A DNA stretch of 64,000 nucleotides, from assembly GCA_932521025.1 (NCBI GenBank), contig OW051473.1:5580001-5644000 (forward strand). Direction: 5' to 3'. Under the pieces are notes generated by a model. That model saw only the letters and a list, made by a program, of their open reading frames with translations. It ran no database searches and had not been told where the DNA came from. Within the stretch, counting starts at the first letter, position 1, and each line of letters opens with the position of its first letter. A program made the position numbers and the translations under genes. Below are positions 12,525 through 24,823 of this stretch, piece after piece. The DNA comes from Oscheius onirici (lineage: Eukaryota > Nematoda > Chromadorea > Rhabditida > Rhabditidae).

Positions 12525-13772
12525 TTAAAAATGTAATGAAAACGTATACTGTTCAAAAAGTACTTGAATAACTGCCACTTCCCGTTCGGTTTCCTCTGCA
12601 AGCCAGTCTATATAGGGTCGGGAAAACTGAATGACTCGGTAGCAGTACGCCTCCGAGCTGGGAAACCAGTGGCAGTGGCGTGTAATCGTTTCCGGCATCT
12701 GACCTCTGAAAATGTCGCGTTCCCTTTTTCTTTTCTTGATTCTACCTGTGCATCCAACAAAATGCTCCGAAGAGAGTGGATGCGAAAAGTAGCAAGCAAC
12801 CTCCTGCACCTATCACGTTTAAAGATCTTGACAAGGAGCCGTGACATCTGGAACGCCACGCGATTCCTCCTTAAACGATTTTTGTATCAAGCTATAATAG
12901 TGAAGACCCACCTTGAACCAAACCGTATAAGCCAACAGCGAGAGGTAATCCCGTGAAGAAAAATGTACAACAGTACCGAATGTGGAGCATACCAGTAAGC
13001 GCAATAAGGATTCCCGTTACTATCAAGTAATGATAACAATAGAGACGCATTCTGTAGAACTGTATATTGAAATGTTAAGGAGAACTCACTTTGTCTCTAC
13101 CGCACTAAAAAACGAAAGAGCGGTAGTGCACAGTAGATGAAGAGAAGCAAAGATTGTCAGACAACATGAAACGAAGAAGCGGATTGAATCTCGGTCCTAA
13201 ACAAGAAAAAAGATCTGATAACCGCATTTTCAAAACCAACCTGAGGTTCCCATCCAAGTTTTGTCAGAACCGAATACTGAATCGGACCAATAAGATCCAT
13301 GCATCCTCCGACGAGTGAAACAGTTCTATATTTTAGTCCATAGCAAATACCGTCACTTTTTTCCTCACTGTTATCTGAAGTTCAATAGATTTTCAATTAG
13401 TGAATTTTCTTACTCTCAAACCAGCCTAGGCAGTAGGTTTCTACACCAGATGAAACAAGGAACCAGAAACATATCACAGAGTTAAAGACCTGAAGATAAA
13501 AGTCACATCTGAAAGTTAGTTCAAACAATTTACGAAACGTGAACTACCTGTTTGGATAACGTAAGAAAATAGCATGGAAGGCAGCTAACAGTCCTAGTAT
13601 TCCATTGATGAGTGGAAGTAGGAAATAGTAGAAAGGGAGACAAAAGACCAGATGAACAAGTCCTAGGGTGAATTCAAACTGTAATATAGCGGTATATATA
13701 AATGAACCGACGTACAAAAGCTACGATTGCTAAGAGCGGATAAAGACTATATTGTGGGCCAGAGGACGTCAT
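12525..13772 (-). CDS. multi-pass membrane protein of unknown family
   Basis: Eight exons (13772-13716, 13678-13548, 13508-13414, 13374-13241, 13196-13090, 13051-12912, 12803-12746, 12705-12525) join without a single phase conflict to 300 residues. There are about seven hydrophobic segments: LYPLLAIVAFFEFTLGLVHLV, LLPLINGILGLLAAFHAIFL, FNSVICFWFLVSSGVE, TVSLVGGCMDLIGPIQYSV, FFVSCCLTIFASLHLLC, YLIVTGILIALTGML, and TFFFTGLPLAVGLYGL continuing into GGCLLLFASTLFGAFCWM. The polar tail carries WLAEETEREV. An ATG 7 nt upstream (13779) is out of frame. I see no GPCR signature (no DRY or NPxxY) and no transporter motif, so I do not assign a family; a nematode-restricted receptor-like protein is possible. 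Confidence 0.75.
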
Positions 13773-13779
13773 CTACCAT

Positions 13780-15580
13780 CGAATTTTGGACTGAAAAACG
13801 TTTTTATATAAAAGAAACATTAGTCGAAGATAGAAAAGAGCTGCAAACGGACACAAAATGAAACGGAAGGAAATCGGCACCGTTGGTGGAAGCGTCTCCG
13901 CTGAACAACTAACGAGCCAACGCGGAAACTGGCGAGACGGCTCGGACGTTCTTCAGACGCTAGGAGACGTGAAGAGAACTTGGAAATATATGTGGCACCA
14001 AGTCCTTGGAGCCAGAGTTGTGTGGATAGGGGTTGTGGCACAAATTGCATTTGGAGAGGGCCGTTACTGACGATTCACTGAAAACTCCAAATGGGTCTCA
14101 ATTTAATTAGCAGATATGTTGGACCAGTCCGATTTTTACTCCATAACAGTGTCGTGATTAATTCTGGGCCCGTAAGAAACAAAGTGCGACATGTGTGCAT
14201 ATTTGTAGCAGCTCGTTTTGCCACATAGCAATCATCTGCCTAATTGGGTGACTGTCAATTGTTCTCGTCATTCACTTGGCCTGTTGACTTGGACTCTTAG
14301 GAAATGCTTAGTTACGGGTGGTCTTAATTGGGTGGATCTCGGTTTCAGTGCAATTAAATGTTTGTTAAAGAGTAAGGTAAAGTGTCAAAATTTCTCAATC
14401 AAGAAAGAGCTGGTAGATACGAAAGTTTTAAGAATCCTAAATGGATTTCAAACCTGAAAAGACCGCTGTGTAATCTAGCAGAAATTTTGTGGTAGGACTT
14501 CAGCAAAAATAAACCAGCGCAACAAAGTACGGTAATTCTCAGAACGTAAAGTTCCGATTTCATTAATTCGTGATCCTTCCTTTCGTTTTCGCTTAAACAA
14601 ATTATTTTTCGTAAATTGACATACTGTTGGAAGGTACCAGCTGGTAATTCTTTTGGTGTCATGTGTGATTATTATGCGCCGCAAGCACCCTTACGACGTA
14701 ACGCATACCAATAAGAGGGCAAGAAAAAGAGCATCCGCCTAAACACCCGCTGTGTCGGCTACGTACTCGGCAGTCAAGACTTGTAGCAAATCCGTTTTGA
14801 ATGAACGTCAGCACTGTTGAAAAAAATTCAAACAAAAGTGCTCGAGATTTAGTTAGCTTAGTTGCTTGCATGCATTGAATTTGTTGCCAGAGGTAGCCTT
14901 GTAATAATTATCTTGCAGATAGACTGCCTAAATAGAATTAATGCTTCACAACTCAAAATTTTCAAAAAAAAAGCAACAAATAACCATTGATATCAAGATT
15001 CTAGCAAATAAATTTACACCCAAACGTAAAGCTATCACGGTAGGACTCTAGGAAACTAAATAGGCATCAAACTCGGACCTTGTGTTACTGTACTCTGTCC
15101 TACTAAGTTTTCAAAGCTTTCACATTTCTAGACTTTCTTAGTTTAAAACTGAATGTCTTAAAACTCTGTCATATATAATGGAATCACAGCAATACGTTAC
15201 AAATGGAATTGCTTCAAATCTAAACAAAAGTGCAGTTAGAAAGCCAGAAATGCTGCCAGGTAGCTTGCGTCCAGTGGCAAAGTGAGTGAGTTATCTCACT
15301 TTCACAGCCTAATGTGATCTTCTCGCCTTGCATTATCATAACCCCATTGACAGAGAGTTGCTTAGAGGTCTCGGTTCGCTTCGACAAATAGCTTTATCGA
15401 GCGGTCTAATTCAATCAAGCTCTCCGTGGACCAATCATCTGCTTCCTTTTAGAACGAAGAAGGCGGAGCTCCGCCTTAAGAAGGAGGGACAGCGCGCGAA
15501 GCGGAGACGCAGATTACCGTACTTGAAGCCCACACCGGGAGTCCCCCCTGCTCCAGTGGCATTAGCCTTCTGTGTCTAAC
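13780..15580. other. gene-free interval, probable homeobox-gene promoter
   Basis: About 1.8 kb between the divergent start of the membrane-protein gene and the homeobox gene. The stretch 15170-15580 includes TATATAATGG and several ATTA cores, which would suit a transcription-factor promoter, but no specific site can be proven by eye. Confidence 0.45.
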
Positions 15581-18538
15581 ATGAGCGACGCTCTTGACAA
15601 CACCTCCTCTGGAGTTCAGGTATGTTTTGTAAAAGCGTATGGATTGGAACGGACCGTAGCTGAAGAAGAGAAACGACGTTGAGCGGCAACCAAATGCGAT
15701 TTGGACAGCGCCACCACTCGCCCAATAATTAACTTTTCTCCCAATATTTCTTCTCTCATAAACTCATTAGGCCAAATTTGATTGTGTAGGTTTTTGAGAG
15801 GAGTCTTCTGAAGACACGAGTAGTGTACACAACTCTCCCTTTCCCTCTCCTAGGGTCTTGTTTTCAGGATAAAACCAAAGATATTGGTTCTGCCCTACAT
15901 GATTTCACAGCTTATGCCGCTTACGGTGCTCCGCTTGATACCGTCGGAGCCTCTCTTCGTCCTCTAGGAGACGCAGCCTCGGCAGGTATGTTCTGAATTT
16001 CCTTATGTTCTTAACGGCTATCCTGATTGGGTTACGGGTAAACTCTTTTGCCTAAGTGATTTTAAGGTGCCGCTAGTAATGTGCTTATTCGGCTCTGATT
16101 CGATATATTATGTAAATAGTATTCATGCGTGAGACCTAAAGGATTGTTATCTTAATAACTACCTTAGAGCCTTGCAATGCATTTGGTTTCTGCCAAAACT
16201 AGCTGTACGAGTTTGATTTCTGTTGGTAGATGTATTCAAACTGTCTGATTTGACAGTCAGGCAAAACGTAGACTAGGCAAACAGGTATTCTGAGCATTTT
16301 TATTGTTCACCATAGTTCCGTCTCACCAAAGGCTTCAGAAAGCGGTCTCATCTTTTATCTGTTTCGTGACACAATCAATGTTCTGTAATGCGTATAGTTT
16401 GTTTGTACGCCGCTCATTGTTTTCCAGATTTACTTCCTAGATACAGTATGCTTTACCTGCGTAACCGCTTAATTTTTGCGTGTCAACAGCAATATTCTAC
16501 CAATTAGCTACCTATTGCCAGGTGAGGAAAATTGTCCGCCTGACTTCTCACATAATACTTGTACTACTGTAGCTAGAGTCAGATTTGACTCACTTTGTTT
16601 CGACAGCGGTTTACCGCAGCTGTAAGAACAATTAGCACCAGCCATGGTCTAATCCGTGATTATCCTCTTCACAGTGGCGTTCATGACCCTCTCAAACCTC
16701 TTTAGAACGCATCTGTCACCAGTTCCACAAGTTGCACTGAAGTATCATTTTGAAGAACATACATGAAATTTCAGAAGGCGCCTTCAAGAAAATCAAGACG
16801 GAGTCGATCGGAGCAAGCGTGTTTTCTACAAATCTCTCAGGAGTTCCGTCTACTCCGGCTAGGTTAGAAGGTCTGACGTCTGAGCCATGTTAATATTCAG
16901 GAGGAGGCACAGAACCACCTTCACCCAGGAACAACTGGCTGAACTTGACAATGCCTTTCAGAAGAGTCACTATCCGGACATCTACGTGAGAGAGGAACTG
17001 GCCAGGATAACCAAGCTCAACGAAGCTCGAATCCAAGTGAGTCGAAGTCTCTTTTGTACTGAATACTACAAGGGTTAAAATTTTCAAAGGAACCCAAATC
17101 CTCTGTTGAATTGCCTTGTGAGTGCAGCTGAACACCACCCGCGGAGTAATCCTCTTTCCTGACACCTGCTTAGTCTGTCTTCCAGTCGACCGGACAAAGT
17201 CTCCAAGTAGTTGACAATTAGTATCATACGCAAATTAGTGCTCTCGGAGTTGCTTGGACACGCCATGTGCTCTAATATCTATTTACTGACTCTAATTGGC
17301 AGTGGCACTGTGCGCGAAGCACAGCGGGTAGCACATCTGGCTACTGTTCGTGACAGATTCCCCTCCTTAGAAAGGCTGGCAGTTGCTCAGTGGCTGCTAA
17401 TTTTTTCCAGGGCTGGTAGTTGCGAGGGAATACTTTGAAAAAACTATGGGAATCTCCTTTCCCACGGTGAAGCTCTTTCCCACGCTCAAATCGAATCTGT
17501 ATAATTTATGCAATAAAGAAAATTCCATTTAATATATTGGGTTTGGCCGGGCTTTGTATGACCACCTAATCGGGTTCGGAGAGGATGCGATTAGATTTAT
17601 TTGTACAAGCTCAAAAGGATGTTCTTCCTTTTCTTCTTTTTCATCACGCTGATCCACAGGTTTTACTTAAGATGAGGTTATTTGTCAAGATCGGATAGTA
17701 CCCAAATGCCCCAATTCATATTAATACTATACATTTGATTTGTATGCTTTGTAAACGAATTCTCATATATTTCTTGAACATTGCGACCGCTCTGTAGACA
17801 CGTCATTCATTTTCATATGTATTTCTATTTTGTCCCGGGGGATAGGAGTGAAATGCAAAAGTTTACCATAGTGAGCTCGTTAGGACACTCTACATCCTAC
17901 CGTAACCGAGACATGCGGCGGGACCCTAATCAACCCTCCTCCTCTCATACGGCGCCTCGATTGAATTATCGTCTTCCCGGCCCGACGGCACCTCATCTGT
18001 GTCATGTTGAAAACAACGTGGTGCCGTTGTACTCGGAGTAGCTGAGGATTCATAATATAACGAGTTAACTAAAAAGTAAACTTGTAATGTTGCAGGTTTG
18101 GTTCCAAAACCGTCGGGCAAAGCATCGGAAACAGGAAAAGCAACTGACGAAGGCATTGAACCCTCATCAGGGATTGTTCGCGTCGACAACCGGAGGTGGT
18201 ATCATGCGACAGGGAATGTACTCCACACCATTGACAAACCGAGACTCTTTCTGGTGAGAGACTGTATCGTGATTTTTAAATTTAACTTTTTAGGTATCCA
18301 ACAGCCTATCAGAGACAAATGCCCTACCCGACAGCCACACCTCCTTACTCTACAAACTCTTTCACAACGCCCATCACAAAGTGAGCCTTTTGTTAATCAA
18401 CATCAAAGGGTGTTTAGTTTCTCCTCAACAATCCCATTCACCTCGGAAGATGACTTTTACCAAAAGTCCCTGGCTCTTCAAATGTCTTGTAGACCGGCGG
18501 CTAACATTGCAAACTTGAACTACAACCAGCCAAGCTGA
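15581..18538 (+). CDS. unc-42: paired-like (Prop1/UNC-42 type) homeodomain transcription factor
   Basis: Seven exons (15581-15619, 15868-15985, 16775-16862, 16901-17036, 18096-18253, 18294-18380, 18418-18538), 248 residues. The homeodomain spans 82-141: it begins [20 protein letters not shown], contains [20 protein letters not shown] and ends [17 protein letters not shown], with Gln at position 50 and Asn at 51. There is no paired domain. The match is closest to the Prop1/UNC-42 branch, known in C. elegans to specify command interneurons and connected motor neurons. A conserved-looking tail reads [14 protein letters not shown] 1,059-nt intron splits the homeodomain between residues 46 and 47, a position common in paired-class genes; introns 1, 2 and 4 are much longer than the roughly 40-nt norm and could hold enhancers. 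Symbol by homology. Confidence 0.9.
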
Positions 18539-18769
18539 TTTCTCTCCCAGGTCCTTCTTTTTGGTTGTGTCATATTCTAACTTTCTGAGCCCTAGTCACG
18601 TGCCGGTACCAGTATGTGCACGAATCTGTCTCTCAAAAGTTGTATTTATTTAAAACTCGTCGGCAGTGCTGACTAATCGAGTTAAGTCCTTTTGATCTCC
18701 ATATTTATAGTCTTCATGATAACTTGTTCTTGTGACCATTCTCAACATTGACTGTGTGTCGTTGATGCG

Positions 18770-18775
18770 AATAAA
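18770..18775 (+). terminator. poly(A) signal of homeobox gene
   Basis: AATAAA about 230 nt after the stop codon at 18538. Confidence 0.5.
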
Positions 18776-19233
18776 CTCCGTTCTCCTATTTCTTATCCAA
18801 CAAATCTCCCTAATGTAACACATTTATTGAATCGCTATATCCTGTAAAACAACTGATGTAATTTTTATATTCAACAACGTTGATTCAGTTAGACTTGTGG
18901 ACGATTCGGAAGCACGATTCCTTTAGATGTGCGGTGATCATTCGAGCGAGATTTTGAAAGGGGCTGCGATACCAATGTGACATTGTTTTCGTACAGGTTG
19001 ACAGACTGAAAATTTTTTTTTTTTGAACATTTTTCAAAATACTTCGGCCAATTCCAAAAAGTCCAATTTAAGCAATTTTGGCCCTTTCGCTGTTTCACCT
19101 CACCCGTTTTTACACTTTCTTAGTGTGCTTATTAAAATCGGCTTCAAAAACTATTTTTATATTTCAGTTTTTCAAAAACTTGACTAGAATGAAAAAATTT
19201 ATTAAGTGTGATCGATTCGGACAATTTTCAAAC
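18776..19233. other. gene-free interval
   Basis: A/T-rich stretch between convergent genes. A 69-codon minus-strand ORF (19098-18889) has a serine/lysine-rich product without recognisable features and could be a missed exon of the small secreted gene upstream, but phase does not connect cleanly. Confidence 0.4.
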
Positions 19234-19720
19234 TTAGTAAGAGACGAAATCTCCTTCTTTAAGTTTCGGAAGACTGTAGCGGTGACAGTTCATGGCATAA
19301 AACCAAGGTTTACTGCCGTTTTCGTCTGGCTGGTTCACCTCCTTGTTCCATTTGCATAAAAACCATGGACGGTGACATAGACTGTTGTCTTCATCGAAAT
19401 AGTCGTTGTGGTCTTCAATGATCTGAAATTCGAGGGAGATAAAAATGGGAAGTGCCGTACAACGATCATTGTCTGGATGCCCTAATTTTTTCACGTTTTA
19501 AACTTTGAAAAAACTCACATTGAGAGCTAACTTGGCGTTCTTCTGACAGCTGAGGATGGCTCGCAATAGTGTCCTTGAAGGCGATCACAGCAAGACGAGA
19601 TTAATTATGAATCTAAACTAATGTTTAAGTTTTGGAAATTTAGAAAGAGAAAAACAAGAAGAGGAAAGGAAACAACAAAAAGGTTGTGGTCAGCGTGCAG
19701 GATCCCGTGGGTATGTTCAT
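19234..19720 (-). CDS. small secreted four-cysteine protein, orphan
   Basis: Three exons in phase (19720-19656, 19573-19519, 19422-19234) give 102 residues. A strongly hydrophobic leader follows MNIPTGSCTL (TTTFLLFPFLFLLTLLRAIL). The mature part of about 68 residues has four Cys (SCQKN, LCHRPWFLCKW, NCHRY), suggesting two disulfides, and is rich in Trp/Tyr/Asn. The first intron uses a plain GTTTTT donor, and a second model, in which the middle intron is 37 nt, would change the central frame, so the 5' part is uncertain. I do not recognise the family; a secreted peptide or effector is the simplest reading. Confidence 0.45.
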
Positions 19721-20192
19721 GCTTATTGTGAGAGTGATGGATACGAGGATAACACGTATAGGCTCAGAGAGTGCGAGACAGTTTCCTTGCACTGTCTGAC
19801 CCTAACCTCTGCTTCCCACCTTTTTGAGCCCTTGCGAAATGTAGCGGGAAAGTGTGAGAAACAGTTGTTCAGGATTGATAACGAATTGATAACTGACCAC
19901 AACTCTAGGAGCTACGAGAAATAAAAGGTTCGTCTATCTTTCGATAACTTTTCCTTTGCCATGACGTTAATCACGATGATTTTCTAATGAAAGTTTTTTG
20001 CCTATCAAAATCTCATTTTATTAAACCTCGACAATTTATTGGGTACGAATAAATATATAAACTGACGATAGTTATGCAAGGTGCGTGCTAAACGAGATGA
20101 GCTACAACATGGAGCATATTAGCTTAGAATCGAAGCTATATACAACTACTAAACTCAGGTACCCGAATTCGAACATATCAAATTAGGTCAAT
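19721..20192. other. gene-free interval
   Basis: About 470 nt, partly T/A-rich, between two minus-strand genes; it holds the metallophosphoesterase 3' UTR and the promoter of the small secreted gene. Nothing else seen. Confidence 0.6.
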
Positions 20193-21232
20193 CTATTCTT
20201 CATTTTTCGACCGTCCAGCCGGCAACGGAATATCGAAAATGATTGGGGCATGGGCGCTCTGAAGCTTGTGGTCAGTGAGGGCAGCATTGATGAAAGTTGT
20301 CACTCCGTTAGTGGTAGATCCATGTTTCTGAATTAGTTTGATTTCTGGCTTTCTTTTATTTTACCTGATGTACATGACCAAAAACGTGGTATTTGGGCTT
20401 GACGCGTTGCTCGACAGTGTTTAAAAGCTCTACACAGCCGCATAGAATTCCGTCCATCTTGTTCCACGAGTTGAAATCACCATGACCTTAGCAGACATTA
20501 ATTATTTAAAACTGTGGTTTTTGTACCAAGCGGAGGAGTGTGAGTGATGAGAACGTCGACCTTTGCCGGAATCTGGTTCCATTTGTGAAGAATCTTCTGT
20601 CCGCGCTCGCGGAAGAATGAATACCCCGGCATCGAGTGCCAAGGAGCTCCGTAAATTTTGACTCCATAGATCTATTTTTTGATGTATAATGAAAGTAATA
20701 ATAACTTACATCAACAGACTTATCGCAAATGTAGGTAACATTTGACAGAAGCTCCTGTGGCCGTTTAATGCCCAGCATTGACATTCCAGCTCTATTCTTG
20801 TCTGGAATTTTCTCGCCATCTTCGAAGCCAAGCTCGTGGTTTCCGGCAATGACAATCTTGTGTTTATGAGGAAGGCTACCTAAATTTGCGTTTATGCATT
20901 GACAGATCATGAATCCGACCTATTTCGGCATTAAACTTGATGACCTCCATGATATCACCCTCGTTCGTGAAATCGCCAGCATGAATCAAGACATCGCCAT
21001 CGGGAATGATCGGCAAAAGTTCCTCCAGCTTCTCGTGAGTGTCAGATATACACACGAACCGAACCTTGTCCTCGAAGATGGAAGTGTCAAGGCTACAACT
21101 TTTGTTTAAAAAAGGTTTGAAAACTCACGGAAGTTCTCTAGCTGTTTCACTTATACGTCCCTGACTTTTGTATTTTTTCCAACAGTCAATAGGCTTCGCA
21201 GACATCGGATCGACCAGAATATAGTTGTCCAT
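20193..21232 (-). CDS. MPPED1/2-type metallophosphoesterase
   Basis: Six exons (21232-21129, 21098-20920, 20879-20710, 20671-20527, 20486-20365, 20327-20193), 284 residues, all in phase. Calcineurin-like metallophosphoesterase fold with the full set of metal ligands: SDTHE near 54, GDFTNEGD near 79, AGNHE near 107-110, THTPPLG near 194 and FGHVHQ at 235-240. Segments VYGAPWHSMPGYSF-like (IYGVKIYGAPWHS) and CGCVELLNTVEQRVKPKYHVFGH are characteristic of the MPPED1/MPPED2 family, which includes the C. elegans F40B5.2 protein. Mammalian relatives hydrolyse cyclic nucleotides and phosphodiesters weakly. No signal peptide: cytosolic. An upstream in-frame ATG would add a hydrophobic N-terminal stretch; I chose MDNYILVDP because the family aligns from there. 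Confidence 0.92.
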
Positions 21233-24200
21233 GATGATAATCGTTTCTGCAAACGCAAAGATCATTAAACAGACACGAAAATCTTCTTGCAGAGATCGCG
21301 AGGTCATATAGTAAAAGTGAAAAAAGGCCGAGAGTTGCGAGGTTGCCAATGTAGGATCGCCAGGGTTCTCTCAATTGGAACTCGAAATCTATAAAGCCGC
21401 CCGCGCGTAATCTGAGTCTTTGATCAAAATCGCTGTTCAAATGCCTCTTTTCGCTATTAAGGGAACAGAACCGAAAATTATCTAAATCAACAAGAAAATT
21501 GGCGAGAAGAGCGCATTTCGCGGTCGGGAATGGGTGCCAGTTTTTCTAAAGTTGGTCTAAAGTTGTTGATGAAAAGTAGCCGCAATTGTTTAGAAAAAGG
21601 TCGAATGTCAAAGGCCATTTCACTGGTTTCTTGCAACTGTTCGTTACTGTCTATCTCTTTAACCAGTTTCCGTTGAAAGACAACAAAACAATACTAGATA
21701 CGTCAGCGAAAATTCCCAGCGGGTGGTCTATGATCTCGGTTCTGACAAAGCCAAAAGTGAAAAATTTCTACGAGAAATTACACAAGGCTAAAATTGGAAC
21801 GGAAAACAAGGATGACACGGAAAATGAGGAATCTAGGACCTAGGAGAGCTTGTCTGACGGAAAAAGGAATTGGGGTCAATGGAGGAGATCGTGCTATAGA
21901 TTGCGAACGGATCTATTATGAGTCTACCTGCGGTACTTTGACTGTCCTTATTTCGCTTCAAAGATAGCGGCGGACATGGTGTTTAACACATGAAAATATG
22001 TCAAAGGAGGCCTTATAGAGAGAATTGTTCGAAATTGGCTCACTTTGATTCGAGAGGGTTGCACTGCACCGAAAGTACAATTGCACTGTAAGAAACAACC
22101 TGTTTTGGAGATCATTTTTCATTATCTAGGGTTTCAATCTATTTTATATTTCGAAACTACAAATATTTACCCTTTTTTCAACTTCAATGAACTATTAGAA
22201 AAAATAATACCACACTTACAGTACCTGAGGCCAAAATTGAGCTACTTGACGCGTCCTCGTCTGTTCACTCCTCAAGTGTTTATGCAGTCATGGTCTACAT
22301 TTGTCATACAACATTTAGGTCGTCTTCTTGAGGATAAAAACCTTAGATTTTGTGTCAGTTTTCTCGCGACTGCACAATTTTTGACCAGTCGGCTTGTCAT
22401 TTCCGCCGTTCAAAATGTCAAACTGGTTGGGTATAAGGAGCGGGTGTGAGTGTGGAATGATATTACAGTGGCCAGGCACTCGGCTGACCTTCGACGGGGA
22501 TTCAGTCGGTTATTGAGGCTGAACCCTCAAGTTATGTGAAACAACATCTTAGGAAGAATCCAAAAAGCAACTTTTTATAAGGAAAGGAAAAGAAATGGCA
22601 GAGCTATGAGACCATCTTTCGGGAAAACCCTCAAAAAGTGGGTGGAACATTATTAGTAGACAGTGTAACAGCATGACGGTTTTCTCTGATGCTTCGAAAC
22701 GGACATCAAAAACAAGCCGTCGACACTTTTCTCGGACGAAATCGGTCGATCATATGAAAAAGCCTCTTTCTCCTTTAGGAACATAAAAGCGAACACCAGC
22801 TGTGACTTCTGGGATACAAACAGGGGCACGACACAGGTTGAACCGGGTATGCAAATTGTTATTGGCTTCATGGCGACACCCCTCGTCACAGAGAACCGGC
22901 TTCTACTTTTTTTTTACAGAAGAGAAGAAAAGCTCAGTTATGTGTGCAGGATTCAGTCGGAAAATGTGTGCAGGATTCAGTCGGAAAAAGCAGGGAAGAG
23001 GCTTTCTCGCGGTCAAAAACAATAGCTTACGCCTCCAAATACCTGCTGGAATTGATAGAACACGATTTTTGAATCAACGCAAAAATTCAAGAGAACAGAC
23101 GGAAGTTTCTATAGGAGAGGAGGGCGGGTTGCCAAGGTATGGGAGTACATCTCAGTCCATGTGTTGGCGCCAGATTATAATCACAAGTAACAGATTTGAA
23201 GTACGATAAACCCACAAGAGAACAAAAAAGAGATCTAATCATCCGAGTTAGACAGGTCTTCTTGAGTCCAAGGTGAATTGATTCAAGGGTCATTTGTCTA
23301 TGACAAAGTACAGAGGCTGAGGACGTAAGAATACACCTTGCGAACATAAAAGACAGCTGAAGAAGCGCACCCAACGAACGAGTCTGTTTGGGGGAAGACG
23401 CAACCGATCCATGCCGTGTTCAGCTGACCAGCCCATGCTACTTAGGACGCCTCGGGCTGTGTTTTGTGTAATTTTACAAGCAGATACATCGTCGAAAAGA
23501 AGAGGCGTTCAGAATGAGGGCAAAACCTTCAATGTTCAGATATGTCGAGAAGGAACAGCGCAAGAAACTCAACGAACCTTGTCGAACAACAATGTTGCAT
23601 TCCTGTGTTAACCATCGGAATGACGCATGGTATGCGATTGCCTAAAGAATATTTGTAGAAGAGAATCAAACGATTGATTTAGGCTGTTTTTCATTGAGTA
23701 TGCACGCAGAATCTGTTCTAGACTAAATATTGGTATTAACGCTACACTCATCACAACATCTGTATCGTTCTTTCCTAGGCAAGAAATTCATGCTCGTCAG
23801 GAATATTCTATACAGAAATTTTCAATGAACATTGTTTGGCGGACTGTTGCAGGTTATTAAGCAATTGTTGAGTTCAGTTTGCTGGATTGCATTTGTCAAA
23901 CACCTACTAATCTTTGTTCTATTTCCACAATTGAATGTTGGCCGACTTTTCTCCCAGACGGAAACAAAAAATCAAAACTTGCTTTCCCTTGAATCCGCCA
24001 GCTAAGGGCGAGATGAAATGGCTTTCGCACAGTCGGGGCCTGACCACCTACATGTCTGCAGAACTCTCGACCAAAAATCAACCCAAATCTGGGCAATCAA
24101 CACAATATTTGTCTGACACAAAGTGGTTTGGACCAAAAATGAACTGTTCTCACCCAAGGAACTGTTTACCATTAAGAAAAAGGTTACGTCACGGGTGGCA

Positions 24201-24823
24201 CGCGAAGGTGTCTGAGTCATAGCGACAGCCGCCTCTTGATCTTTTGTTATCTTTGATAGCTTTCCCGGTCGAAAGTCATCTGCTTCTTAATATTGCTCTT
24301 ATCGAGCTCAAAAACCTAGACAAATATTTTGCAGCATGTCTATTTTTGACTTGCAAAGCAAACAGCTTTACATTATTCTATAATCATCAGCGTTCAATAG
24401 CAACCACCCTTTGTTTCAGCCCGCGACTATACAGGCAGAATAATCTTGTGAACTGTTGAACCAATATATCCTCTAACAAGCTGAAAACCCAGCGCAATTT
24501 GGTCTTCTCATGGTTCTTGACGCGTAGCGATACAACGCGTCACTGTGTAGCTACTGTGAATCGTCAGAGCCCCGCCCTATTTCCGCCCGTATATAACAAA
24601 TCCTTTCAGAGCTAAATTCAAACTAATCTACATGCATGGTTTCAAGTTCAACTTTACCGTTCTCTGATCGCACTACAACATTATATTGGCATTTTGCAAA
24701 CATCTTGAGAAAATGAGACTAACTTTCTTAGAAGCCTTACTAGAATCTTTCACTTTTGTTTCTTATCGACATTCAGCTACTATTTCAGAGCTCTGTTTAC
24801 AACATCCAGAAACTCCAGTAGCC
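21233..24823. other. gene-free interval
   Basis: About 3.6 kb without a supported gene. It contains a perfect 24-bp direct tandem duplication at 22941-22988. A 134-codon plus-strand ORF (22045-22449) has no splice context, signal or family motif and is probably chance. Confidence 0.5.
22941..22988. repeat. perfect two-copy 24-bp tandem repeat
   Basis: Copies at 22941-22964 and 22965-22988 are identical. Each starts TGTGTGCAGGATTC. Lies in a gene-free interval; looks like a recent slippage or duplication event. Confidence 0.9.

Noticed and set aside
17300-17410. Possible tRNA-like stretch inside the homeobox-gene intron
   Set aside because: Could not form a cloverleaf with A and B box sequences; no supported anticodon arm.
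22045-22449. 134-codon plus-strand ORF
   Set aside because: No signal peptide, domain, splice context or codon-usage support; lies in a long gene-free interval.
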